From: Paragonimus westermani
Taxonomy: Eukaryota > Platyhelminthes > Trematoda > Plagiorchiida > Troglotrematidae
Length of the DNA stretch: 64,000 nucleotides
Direction of reading: 5' to 3'
Assembly (NCBI GenBank): GCA_008508345.1
Contig: QNGE01000408.1
Location: 233,016 to 297,015 of the forward strand
Part shown: piece after piece, positions 49,101 to 60,549 of the stretch
Position numbering within the stretch: position 1 is the first letter of the stretch
Layout of the letters: every line of letters starts with the position of its first letter
Translations under genes and position numbers: made by a program
Notes under the pieces: model-generated
Database searches by the model: none
Told to the model about the DNA's origin: nothing
What the model saw: the letters and a program-made list of their open reading frames with translations, nothing else

Positions 49101-52100
49101 AATAGTCACCGTAACAAAAATTGGAAAAAACAAAACTTTAGTCGGTGATGAATTAAGATGGCTGCATACGAAAAGTGATTTCCAGAGAACCCATGAGGCA
49201 GTACCATAAACTCCCAGTGGCAGCGCAGCGATTTATGTCAAATTTCTGGTTACCCAGTTATATGTGTGGGCTTGATTTGTGGGCTTCATTTGCCTGATTA
49301 TTCCGAGTTTCCCCGGTGTTATGTGTAGCAACTGACAAGCACATGCAAAATGACAGGTCACCTTATGAAACCGACCTATTCAATAGCACTTCACCACAGA
49401 AGCAATGCTCTTTTCATTAAGAACAGTGTTCACATTAACATTTTCTCTCAAGCGGCATTTCGACTGGTCAGTTTGTTACACTTTTTTACGACCTTGACCA
49501 TGACAATTCCGGAACTCCGATTCTATGCGCGTTCAAACGAAGTGTTTCAATCTCTGACAAACGACCTTTACGTTGTATCTGATTGACCTTCAGATTTGCT
49601 TGAGTTGGCCAACCTCGATTCAGCTCAAAACAGTTTGTACGTATGTGAGAGCGCGCGAACGTTCTCCGATGAGTTAGTTGCTACAACCCCGTTTTAATAT
49701 TACTGTCATACGGCTAAATGAGTGCAGCGTTTGGACAGTGGTATCCTTATCCAAAAAGTATGTTCCTCCTTTCTTTTGTTTTTGACGGTCGGGGAATTCC
49801 GTGATACAGTATTCTCTAGTTCACTTTCAGAATTTCGAACATACATTATTCACGTCACTGAAGTCGTGCAATGCTTTCTTTCTATCATACATTCGTTTCA
49901 CATGTTGTCAGTCATGCAAGGTTGACTTAACTCTCCGGCAGATCAGACTACGGATCTTTCGCACATGGAGACTTGAATTTTCAGCAGGACTATTTGGAAC
50001 AGAAGGTGACATGAATTGAGTTGGACGCATTTTGCGGTGTTATTGTTCGCCTCGGCAAGTGTTAGACAAGTCCCAGTAGATTGCGGAACATACCACTGTA
50101 CGCCTCTAACATCTTGCACAAAAATAAACAAACCTCTGTTTATTTTTCACAATTTATACACAGGGCTCCACGAACCTGAAATATTGCATTCAGAGGGCAT
50201 ATTCATTAATAAATAAGACTTTGACCTAGTAGGTGTTTTACGTTCAGTTATTGCAGATCTGCACAGTCCACCTCGGATCGTCTGCTTGTACGACCACCAG
50301 AAATGGTGGTTAGCATGCCCCTTTGGCTCTCACAATCAAACAAACATTTCACGACAGTTCATGCCCTCCTTTCGACGTATCGGGTAGCAATAATGTGAAT
50401 GCGACATTTAACCGGCAACCCTTCGCACTACGATCCGAAGTTTTTATCTGCCCGGTTCGACCAAGGAAGAAACCGGTATTCCAGTGTCGGTTTGAGAGTG
50501 TGCATCAAGTTACACTATTAAAATTTGACCTATCGTGTAGTGAGTTTGACACCATTTCATTTAACCTACTCTGTACGTGCTTATTTGTACACGGCACGCA
50601 AGCTGCGGTTGTTATTCTGTGTTATGGTCGTCCTTATTTAGTGCCGTTTTAACCAGACAAGATAGTACTGTAGCATTATCCAAGCAGTTCGGAAACATTA
50701 ACGAAAATAATGAGTTAAACTAGCTAAGTCGTATTAACCCCTTCTGATTCATGTCGTAGCGAAACTGGTGAAGAGTCCGCCTGCTGTTCCTTACGTTTGT
50801 TGAGGGCTAGCCAAAGTTCAAATTTTTCTGTTCCGTTGCTTTCTAAATAACCAAAAATACATTGAAGTAGTTGAATAAAATTGGATGTTACCTGCAGTTC
50901 GCAGTAACCGTGATTGCCACTGAACACCGGTAATTCTTACGCGGCAGAAATCTTACATTTAAGTCAATAAAATATTACGACCATACCAACACTCGGGCAC
51001 GGTTGGGAATTTAAATAGCGGATGAAATGAACATGTTGTCTACCGCGTAATGTCAGAAGTGAGCAAACACCTACATTTACACAAGACATTAGTCTGGAAT
51101 TTCGTCCCAAAATCCCTTTATACATTTTGATTATCCTACCTGTAGTAGACTATTGGTCGGCATGTTGCTTTTAATGTAATTGGCTTAGGCAGTAAGTGGA
51201 TTGCATGTGCCTTCTGCTTACCTAACTTCAGGTAAAATGACACACAGGCGGCTAGATTTTGTTGGTTGATGTGTGTAACAAACTTCGCGTGTTATTCGGA
51301 CATTTTCTGAAGATGTAGCCTCCCAATGACAGGTGACTCATTCTTCTTCACTAGCGTACGACTGCGTACGGTACAATGCAATTATTTGGAAATGCTAACC
51401 ATGCCCATATTACCTTCATGACATGTGAAAGCCCATTCGGTTCCTGTACAACTGCCATTTGATTACTTTGACGACCTCCAATGCAAGAACAGATAGAACG
51501 TGCGCAGGTGTGATACAATAACCAAATATTGTCTGACGGTGGTTTCAGACCTAGTAGGTGAGGCGTTTGGGCTGGCTAACAGAAAACAGTTGTCGAAATT
51601 CAACACTCTATCTCTCATTACTTCTTTAAAGATGTAGGGCTACGTTCTCTCAAAAGTTCTCATTTTTGTCCTTCCCGAAAGATGCAGTAAACAGACAGAA
51701 ACGAAGGTAATACAATGATGAACCATTGCGTAAAAAGAAAATTGTGACAAAAACACCTCATTTCAACCAAGTTCTTCATCGACTGGGACCAATTGAGGTT
51801 TTTGGATACCACATCCACTAGGTATCTCAAAACGCAAAACGATAGTAAACTTGTCATTTTCCTGAAAATCATTTTAACGGCAAAGATTACAGTGACTCTA
51901 CTGATAGGGTAGATAACGTATTATCCGGCAGCCGCCAGTCATAATTGCCCAATCAGAGGATACCACATGAAATGGCATTAATATTTACCTCTACTCAAGT
52001 GTAGTCAAAAATGGCATCAATACTATGACACAAATATCAACTTACGTACCTGGATAACTTTTGCTCATTTGTAAACTATAGAGTTTCTGTTTTTTTTTCT

Positions 52101-53392
52101 GGTCTGTTGTCTGCTATTGACCGACGGCTGCATAACACTGATTCGTCTAGTTCGTGACTTGAGGAGTTGATCAGTGTTCCACCAACATACAAAAATATGA
52201 CTAGTCTATTATGTTGTCGTAAAAAACGGTCACATATCATTAGTACGGGTGAGCTCTGCTCACTTTGGATAGCCAGTTTCTACTGAATACGTCCAATGCA
52301 AAGCAAAGTAATGATCACGACGTTTATTACGACTTGTTTATTTGTTATGGCTACCCATCATAAATTCCTTGTCGCTCATTGCTATAACCAGAGAGTATTT
52401 TTGAATCGACATAGATATAATCGAGGCTCACTTCTAACTTAGGCAGTAGAAGACCGGTTTTGGCTTCTTTGCGACTCAACCAGGAAAACTGATTGGTGCG
52501 ACACTTGTCTCCGCACCATTCGCGTTTTCATTTTTGCCAAAGAGGGTGTGAAATGTGTCCGTTGGTATCACAAAATCATGTCGTACGGAATATGCTTGTA
52601 TGCACTGCTGACTAACTCAATTAAAAAGGCCAGCCATTTATCGTTGGTTACTTCGTATAAACATACCACTCTAGAAAACCAGTTGTTTTGTGCACTTTTC
52701 GCTGCACCTTGAATTTCCACCACAGATTTGTCAATTGGTTATGCTCGTGCATCTGTTTCTGCATTTACTTTCACACTACTCATTTATAGCACATAGTAGC
52801 GTAAAACAACCTTACAAGAAGAATCCCACATTCACCAGGCCATCGGCTCGCCCAGCAACGCTGAGGACAGGACGATCGGGATAAGTGATTTATAACCTGG
52901 CGAATTTTGACCGAACAAAATGTCTGTTTTTGTGTAGAATCTTCTAATCCACCGGTTGTATTGTCCAGCATTTGCGTATTGTTTGGCAAATCTGGAAAGT
53001 TGTATCAAGTAAACAAGACTGGATCCGAAGTGCTACCTGAAGCATTTCAGACACTGTCTGAGGAGTGATCTATGTGTGACTCAGACAAGTAAATTACGTG
53101 GCACCCTATTTGACTGGGGCAAAAAACATCAATGATTGCCAAAAATCATCACAGCTCAGAAAATCAGTAGTTCCTCATCCTCATTTTATGGTTTTTCAAG
53201 TTTCGGAGTTTCCCATGTCTGCATAAAAAATGTTCACACATTGGGTCAGGGGTTAGTCAATCAGCCAATTTTAAGTCTGCAATTTTGTCCTCCGTTCCGG
53301 CGCACTTTCACAACCTAGGACTTATCAGTGTATTATCACTTCCAACTTACTCGTTGCAGTGAGAATGCACTGTAAAATATGTATGATTGAAG
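43116..53392. other. Gene-free stretch
   Basis: 10 kb without a recognised gene. GC-richer patches at about 44.23-44.86 kb and 46.9-47.75 kb carry frames of 116 codons or fewer on either strand. They may be remnants of old transposons, but no motif could be named. The frame 50323-50652 (+, 109 codons) has chance length. Confidence 0.4.
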
Positions 53393-53414
53393 TATATATA
53401 TATATATATATATA
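53393..53414. repeat. (TA)11 microsatellite
   Basis: An uninterrupted 22-nt TA run. Confidence 0.95.
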
Positions 53415-54261
53415 GTTGTTTCCAAGGTCTACAACGTTACGTTATTATGAAACCAGCAGTATGTCGTAGGATTTCGGACCAAGAGGGCCTAATCTGCACC
53501 GGTTGTCTTGGCTAATTAACACTGCATGGACCCAGGTTTAAGACAACTGGGCGCCGGCAGCGTGGTTACGCTTATGTAAAAATTTCCAATCTTCTTTTAA
53601 CCTCCCAACAAAAATTCGGTGATGAACAGGTAAGTCTTTATCCGCGGAACAAAGCCTATCCTTTTTTACTCTGCGTCGTTTTCACTTTCTTGATTGAACT
53701 GGTTTTCTGTGAAACCGGAATAGGTGTAACGCAACAGTCTGGTCTCGCCTGACACGTTGCACTTAACAACGCTGACTGCTTGCTTTCATTCACAAGCTCT
53801 TCGATACAAAGCCTCTCGAACAGCCGGCAGCCAATATACCACAGTGATGGCTATGTGGATGAAGCAAAGACAGTCACCAGTCAAGTGCTACTTGGACTAT
53901 TTGCAAATCAATATGCCGCTAGTACATTGAACTACATTGCTTAACGACTGTTAGTACGCTTGGCTTTCTACGACCGGCATCATCTCTGTTACTCCAAGTA
54001 AAGCAGGTCTGTAAGGGTTTAGTCTCACTCACCTGTATACCTTAACCAACGACCACTTTTTAATCAGCTTTAAAGTACTGAGCCAGAAAAGCAACATCAC
54101 TTTGTAGCACTGAATTCTGGCTCATCAAATATGAAATTACTATGGAAATAATACCACATATTCATCAGAGTAAAGTGAAAACATTTGAAAATGTGTTACA
54201 GTACCGCTTGTTGTCATCTGTCACAGAGATAAAACGTTCGAATTGGACACATAAGGCAAAC
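53415..54261. other. Gene-free stretch
   Basis: Nothing recognised. A heptamer CACATAA at 54248-54254 is repeated at 54927-54933, just outside the other end of the following repeat copy. Confidence 0.45.
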
Positions 54262-54926
54262 TGATCGTTCCACCTCTAACAGCTGTGTTCCTACATACCT
54301 CCTCATCCAACAAATCTCTTCCGGTGGACTGGTTACTCAGCCGTCAAACCTCCACACTATAACCGACCTGCTTGTGCTGGGCGAATGAACTAACGGTGAC
54401 AACATGCAAATTCTAAGCAGAAACGATAACTGGTTGCATTCACTAGTATGCGATTGGTGGATTGACGGAAACACTATGCACAACAAAGACAACAAATCAC
54501 CTCATTCACTGTGGGTCGACAGACGTTTAGACAGAGCACGTGCACGAAAGTGCAGTAGATCAGTCGTGAGTTCCACACCGATCAATGTCGGCCGAGCATT
54601 TCAAAGAATCCCGGTCGTTATTTTACCAAATACGTTTCTGCGAGTGACCTGCCACCCGGCCGACCGGATGAATATTGATCAGACCTTTCAATATTCATCA
54701 TATGCAATGTTGGATAAAAACCGAAACTGAGACAGTTAACCCAACTCGATTCGCACCGACCAGGCATGAGAATTATATGGTCGTAATTCTACGTGCAATC
54801 TCTTCTCATCTTCATTCTTCTGGACTGCCCTCATTGAATATCGTCAACTTTTCATGTGGCCGAACACCACATTCAAATAACCCAACATCGTTGGGCATGG
54901 AAGTATAATGCAGTAAACATGAATTT
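54262..54926 (+). repeat. 665-bp dispersed repeat, copy 1
   Basis: Nearly identical, in opposite orientation, to 59172-59836: about 7 differences in 665 bp by eye, four of them in the first 30 bp. It contains a 108-codon frame (54404-54730) that is also open in copy 2. The frame has no recognised domain and I do not call it a gene. The CACATAA heptamers at 54248-54254 and 54927-54933 could be a target-site duplication if the true 5' end is about 54255. Family unknown. Confidence 0.9.
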
Positions 54927-56311
54927 CACATAAATTGAGCATCACTCATAGGTGATCGCACCTGTCACATTCCCGTAGAATTTCCAACAAGCCCCTTTCC
55001 AAAGGAAAAATTAGACTCCTGTCACGCTCTTCCTATATCTTGTTAGTAGTGCACATCCTTGCTACGGCTTGGGTTAGAATCCCGGTCAAGCTTTCATGAG
55101 GTAGTCTTTCTGACCACCGTACCAACGACTTCATATCTGACACGAATAACTCATCATACGTGGACATACCGCCACATTCGTTTGTTAGTAATGTTCTGAT
55201 TGCTCGATCTCCTCGAGAAGAGAAGGTGACTCTCCGGTAATTCCAGTCAATGGTCCCCCGACTAGGACTCCTCGCCAAGTTGGAATCACATAGATCACTA
55301 ACGGTTCAAGCGATATCCTCAACAATCAAAATGTCGGGTCACTACAAAACGCTTTCATCTGCCAGTGTTCGTGTTCTGACTGTTTTGTTCAGATATTTAA
55401 TCACCTGACGATAAGGAAGATTTGTGAAATGGGTACCAAGATCTATGTAATACCTTATTTGTGTACTCACAGTAGTCTTTCAGGAGACGTGAGGTCACAC
55501 TTTGCTAGTGGGTTTCAAGTTATCCATTAACCAGCGAATAACCGTGGTACGCAGAATTGTATGTACATAATTTCGGGCGCGGTGGTAGGAAGCAACACTT
55601 TTAGCGAACTCATCGACCAACGATGCATACACAAGAGTGGTCGAAACGATGAAACAAATTATAGTGGTCCTGAACACATACCGCCTGTGAATACATACTT
55701 GTCTAATCATCTTTTGTTCCCATTTGTCTGGTGTATACACTCGGCGCAGTGATGAGAATAAGCGAAATTTCACCATATCGCAACGTGTGTTTTTCTGCTC
55801 TGACAAATATCACTGCATTTTAAAGAAAGGTACCACGGATGTCACAGAATTCCTCGATAGATTTCATCGTTACTGTGACGGTTCCTTCACAGAATCCAAC
55901 TGTTCGAATGCGTCAAAGATTCACCTCGGGGGAAACTTTTCACGTACTTTTTTCAAACGATATATTAAACCCTGATTTTGGCGCAGCATTTCAATAGCTT
56001 TTCGACAGGGACTTTAACCGGTAACATTTTACTTCGGGTTATTATCCCTGGAGCAAACCATACAAACTAGTGTAGAATCTGGACCGTTAACATTTTTTCA
56101 TTTGTTAGAAGATATTTGTTTATTCAGTCTGATAGGTCGTACTTACAATTAACTTGCGTTCGAAAGATTGTCAACTAGGAAAATTTAACTCTTTCCGTTC
56201 ACAGACCGCATCATAAGGAACGTGAACAGAAGATTATCTAGCGATGCGGTTTTCTAGCCAAATAACAGGAAGCCATACAACAATAGTCTCAAAATTGTCG
56301 AAGTTGTGACT
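54927..56311. other. Spacer between repeat copies, left part
   Basis: Frames at 55033-55278 (-) and 55495-55806 (-, 103 codons) have chance length. No motif is recognised. Confidence 0.4.
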
Positions 56312-56450
56312 GTTTTGGTATTGATATGTTCACCGAGCTTGGCAGTTAGGTTGCAAACGTTTCATTTACGCACTGATGATGTCACCTCGCCTGGTGATGA
56401 AACGTTTGCGACCTAAATGCCAAGCTCGGCGAACATATCAATACCAAAAC
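56312..56450 (+). repeat. Large hairpin, 54-bp arms
   Basis: Arms 56312-56365 and 56397-56450 pair at 51 of 54 positions (mismatches are mostly transitions), with a 31-nt loop. The loop and right-arm start hold the hammerhead-like core listed separately. The outer end reads GTTTTGGTATTGATATG and its complement. This arrangement resembles terminal structures reported for Penelope-like retroelements, but no PLE protein is encoded nearby. Confidence 0.9.
56373..56412 (+). ncRNA. Hammerhead-ribozyme-like core (candidate)
   Basis: CTGATGA (56373-56379) is followed by a 6-bp stem II, GTCACC (56381-56386) with GGTGAT (56393-56398), and a TCGCCT loop. GAAA follows at 56399-56402. Then comes a minimal stem III, ACG-TTTG-CGA, with C at 56412 in the cleavage position. 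CATTTA (about 56364-56369) and TAAATG (about 56414-56419) could form stem I. In a type I hammerhead the residue before the cleavage base should be U, but here it is A (56411). An unpaired CGCA also separates stem I from the core. Minimal hammerheads occur in Penelope-like elements of metazoans. This copy is probably degenerate if it is real. Confidence 0.35.
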
Positions 56451-57987
56451 CATCAACCCGAGCTACAAACAACACCACCACTGCTTCCAACCATCAAAAG
56501 TTGTGAGTGTGTTCAATCACATCCCCATGTGGGTAAAAATGATTACCAAGATTTGTTTTGACCATTATTCTACGTAGATCAAATATGCTGACGTGCAAAA
56601 ATCATATTTGGGACTAGCTAACGTCTGCGAATAGGTTCAGATTCAATGTGGAAAGACAGGGACTTCTGCGCTCTATTCACTACAGTCATAAGCGCACAAA
56701 CTCGCATGTAGGTATCAGCTGTGTGAGTGACGTTTACGGAACATACTTCTTGATTTTCCAGCTGCCGCCGTGTCGATCACGGAAAATACACCACGAAAAC
56801 CACATTACGAGTACCCCGTGCAACTAAATAAGAGAAAACGACGCAGTTTACAAGAATTTTATCTGTTGGTGATCGTTTTGCGTTGCAGTACACCCCTGTT
56901 AAGGTTTGGGAGAGCATTATCGATTTGATAAATGTGCTAGTTCTGAGAGGAAATTATTGACTGTGAATATCTTAGAAATAAGTCTTTGTAACTGGAATCA
57001 TTCAATGTTGATCATAGAAACTTCCTCATTCCTCTTAATCCAACAAATGGCACACTATACAAAGACTTGCTCCCCAACACCTTGCATTGTTAGAACGTTC
57101 ATAATGTATTTGAGACAATTAACCTGGCCTTCCAAACCTTCAACCTTTTATCAAGTGTATCGTGGCGAGCTCAGTTCACTTTCTTTATCCAAATCTATGG
57201 TCAACGTGTCACGTTTGACAGTCGGCACTTCGAACTACACAACTAAAATGCTTCTAAGACAAGGACCGTCCTTATAATGCAAAAGATTGAAAACAAACAT
57301 TTAATAATGAACAGCTATTTGTATTGTGAGCCGACAGAGGAAACTGATAGTAAGAAAACCAGCAGAAGACGTCACATTGGACAGGACAGTATAAAGAATG
57401 CACTAGTTAAGCACTTGTTAGACCGGAGAAAGCAGTGAAACAGTTTCAAGGATTTAAAAGCAAAATACATCAAAACCAGCCTGTTTGTTTGATGAGCAAG
57501 TGCGGAAAGAAGATTTCCAGCTAACTTTCGGTTTACGTACTTAACTCAGGTCACAAAGTCAATGTGATTTTCGCACTTACGTGCGTTCAGACCACAGGAG
57601 TAGAATGTCATATTCTGGCCGTTATGGGGGATATGGAAGTCGGGCTGCGAAACTTTAGTCTTTGCGCGCAGATCTTTTGTTTGAGAACCAAAGTTGTCTT
57701 GACCTGCCTTTGTTGGAACAGGTGAAGCGAGACAACAGTAACTTTTCCGTAATTCCTAAACAATACTACATTTACGATGTACTGGGTTCTACGTAATCGT
57801 GTACTGCTAATTATTTGGCCTGAGGGTGACACACTGAAAACTCGCGTGTTCACCACGTATGGACTTCTAATGTAGAGAAACAATTAGAAAACGTAGTATA
57901 CTGAGAGCTTGATGAAATTCTTCTCACTTCCATAAAGCGGTGATTGAGTGAGTGTTGTTGAAAAATTGCTTCACTAATCCCGAGCTA
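56451..57987. other. Spacer between repeat copies, middle part
   Basis: It contains a 123-codon + frame (56906-57277) without a recognised motif or convincing splice signals. Otherwise nothing is recognised. Confidence 0.4.
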
Positions 57988-58068
57988 ATGGATAGTGATT
58001 CATCACACTCAGCAGTGAAACAGGCTGCGAGTAAGAACCATGTAATTTCAATGTTACGCCAGAACCAG
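57988..58068 (+). CDS. Candidate first coding exon of unrecognised gene (27 codons)
   Basis: An ATG at 57988 opens 27 codons of hydrophilic, Ser-rich sequence (MDSDSSHSAVKQ...), ending in CAG exactly before a strong donor, GTGAGT (58069-58074). The exon ends in phase 0. The next plausible exon (59046-59160) starts after a TTTCAG acceptor and is open in phase 0, so the two join without breaking the frame. No domain is recognised. The case rests on the donor, the matching phase and the proximity. It could still be chance. Confidence 0.35.
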
Positions 58069-59045
58069 GTGAGTAAAACTAATTGCCCCCGTTTTTTTTC
58101 AATGCAGAGCTACAAAAATTTACACCTGTTCATTGTTTTCGGTTTTCCATGGAGTATTTTGGCACCACACTCACTAATTTGCACTTTTCTTTTCGTAGGA
58201 TACTTCTACTCAGTTTATGCTCGTTATCTGTTCACGACCTAATTTTCATAATTTAGTTAATTGCATAAACATTGAAGTCCAGCGTTGGATTAAATCGTGT
58301 ATTTCAAAGTAACCTCACGGGTGTCAAGTTGCTTACACAGTTAGAGCAAGTGAAGCAAAGAACATCTGCCTCTGTTAGTTGTTTCAATGACTGACAGACT
58401 GCTGCCCATGCAATGTGGACTATTCGAACGAATGAATGAATGGTTCAGTCATACGAGCAACATGGTGATTCTCATGACTAGGATGTTGGTATGTCAGCTA
58501 GTGCTACTACGTGAAACTGCTGAATGGATTTTACTGATGACAGTGTCAAGCAGCATACCTTTCATACGGCGGAATATCTTTGAGATTAAAATGGCATTAA
58601 TAGTTTGCTATATTCTGTGCACACAGTTAATATTAGTTGAACATATACGTATCGATCACTTAAGGCATCCTGTTATTAGGCCAAGCTGATTTTTGCATCT
58701 TGGTGTTCCTCTAACAGTTCGTTAACTGTTACTCTCTATTACAGTCGACTCTTCGCCTGGTTTAACACATCAGCAACCAAACTTTGTACCCTTCCTCATC
58801 GGAGTTGGGTTGTGCGAATGCACGTGACCATCTACGCACAATAACTTGTTACAACTGACTCGACTTGTTTAGTCCAGACGGTCAGCTGTTGAAGCGGAAG
58901 CAGTGACAGCCAACTTGTCAGTTTTTATGACTGTTTTGCCCACAACTACACGCTATTTATTCATCTCTTAAACTACTCCATTTTAATGGAATGACTTTTG
59001 CCGATCGCATTGGATTGCTGCGGATACGACAGTGATGTGTTTCAG

Positions 59046-59160
59046 GGTATGGAGTCATTTAAAACAAAGACATCGCGGAATACATCACCAGTGCACAAAG
59101 AAGAGTCGGGACAGCACGCTTTACCTACGGCTGATCAGTTAGATATCACTGTTATTGAAG
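59046..59160 (+). CDS. Candidate second coding exon of unrecognised gene (38 codons + 1 nt)
   Basis: Bounded by TGTTTCAG (acceptor, ending at 59045) and AAG|GTGAAC (donor at 59161). It encodes a polar, charged segment (GMESFKTKTSRN...TADQLDITVIE) and ends in phase 1. The frame is phase-compatible with 57988-58068 over a 977-nt intron. Eleven bases after its end the 665-bp repeat copy 2 begins, so the following intron would contain a recent insertion. Downstream exons were not found. They may lie beyond the convergent innexin gene. Confidence 0.35.
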
Positions 59161-59171
59161 GTGAACAAAGT

Positions 59172-59836
59172 AAATTCATGTTTGCTGCATTATACTTCCA
59201 TGCCCAACGATGTTGGGTTATTTGAATGTGGTGTTCGGCCACATGAAAAGTTGACGATATTCAATGAGGGCAGTCCAGAAGAATGAAGATGAGAAGAGAT
59301 TGCACGTAGAATTACGACCATATAATTCTCATGCCTGGTCGGTGCGAATCGAGTTGGGTTAACTGTCTCAGTTTCGGTTTTTATCCAACATTGCATATGA
59401 TGAATATTGAAAGGTCTGATCAATATTCATCCAGTCGGCCGGGTGGCAGGTCACTCGCAGAAACGTATTTGGTAAAATAACGACCGGGATTCTTTGAAAT
59501 GCTCGGCCGACATTGATCGGTGTGGAACTCACGACTGATCGACTGCACTTTCGTGCACGTGCTCTGTCTAAACGTCTGTCGACCCACAGTGAATGAGGTG
59601 ATTTGTTGTCTTTGTTGTGCATAGTGTTTCCGTCAATCCACCAATCGCATACTAGTGAATGCAACCAGTTATCGTTTCTGCTTAGAATTTGCATGTTGTC
59701 ACCGTTAGTTCATTCGCCCAGCACAAGCAGGTCGGTTATAGTGTGGAGGTTTGACGGCTGAGTAACCAGTCCACCGGAAGAGATTTGTTGGATGAGGAGG
59801 TATGTAGGAACCCAGCTGTTAGAGGTAGAGTGATCA
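59172..59836 (-). repeat. 665-bp dispersed repeat, copy 2 (inverted)
   Basis: Reverse-complement copy of 54262-54926. It keeps the same 108-codon frame (59694-59368), with one amino-acid change (Arg to Trp) and one synonymous change. No direct repeat was found at its flanks. Confidence 0.9.
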
Positions 59837-60549
59837 CATAAAACTTAAGATTTATTTTGCGTTGACAGTTCAGCTCACTTATGGTCATCTACCTTATTTG
59901 ACGAAAGGATTAGGTCGGTCATGGTTGACCACGCCACCACACACTGGACGTAAACGAGTCGTTCTCTCACATCTTTTCTCCGACAAATCTAATGGGTATT
60001 TAGTGGTAACACTGCGAAAGCTCGTTTGATTGACTTCCTATGATTGTGCATGTCATCTCTCTGTAGTGCCTGCTGAAACGACCGGTACTGACATTATGGT
60101 GTATCTTTGAGGTCATGTTGACTGGAAGATTCCATAGAATGCGAAACTGTGTCTGACGCTTATGAATGCATAGCGGTAGATAAAACGTGAATGCAACGGC
60201 GATCCTATTAACAACGGGAGAAAAATCTCAGTGAAGTAATTTTCAACAGTGATGGACCAGGTCCGTAAAAATGTAGTCGGGAACCATTGATTTCCTTCCG
60301 GAAACAATAACAGGAATTCCTTACTTCTTGTTTACCAGTTCTCCTTAATGTCTAGGGCACGACACTCATTCAGGCATATCTGTAAACTGTGTGTAATTTA
60401 GTGCACTGAAAGACGAGTTGGAAAATGAGTAGTTTTCAGTAAGTCATATCAACAATCCATGCAGTAAAGTGAGCGAATGCAGATGTACGTGCACTGATTT
60501 GTTTACATGACAGGCCCACCACTCACAGCAAAAGTTATTCATGAAAAAA
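59837..60549. other. Downstream region of innexin exon
   Basis: Probable 3' UTR or intergenic sequence. The only AATAAA I see on the minus strand is at 59856-59851, about 700 nt past the stop, so the poly(A) site is uncertain. Confidence 0.35.

Noticed and set aside
56906..57277. 123-codon plus-strand frame
   Set aside because: Several frames of this length are expected by chance in 64 kb of this composition. There is no domain and no convincing splice sites.
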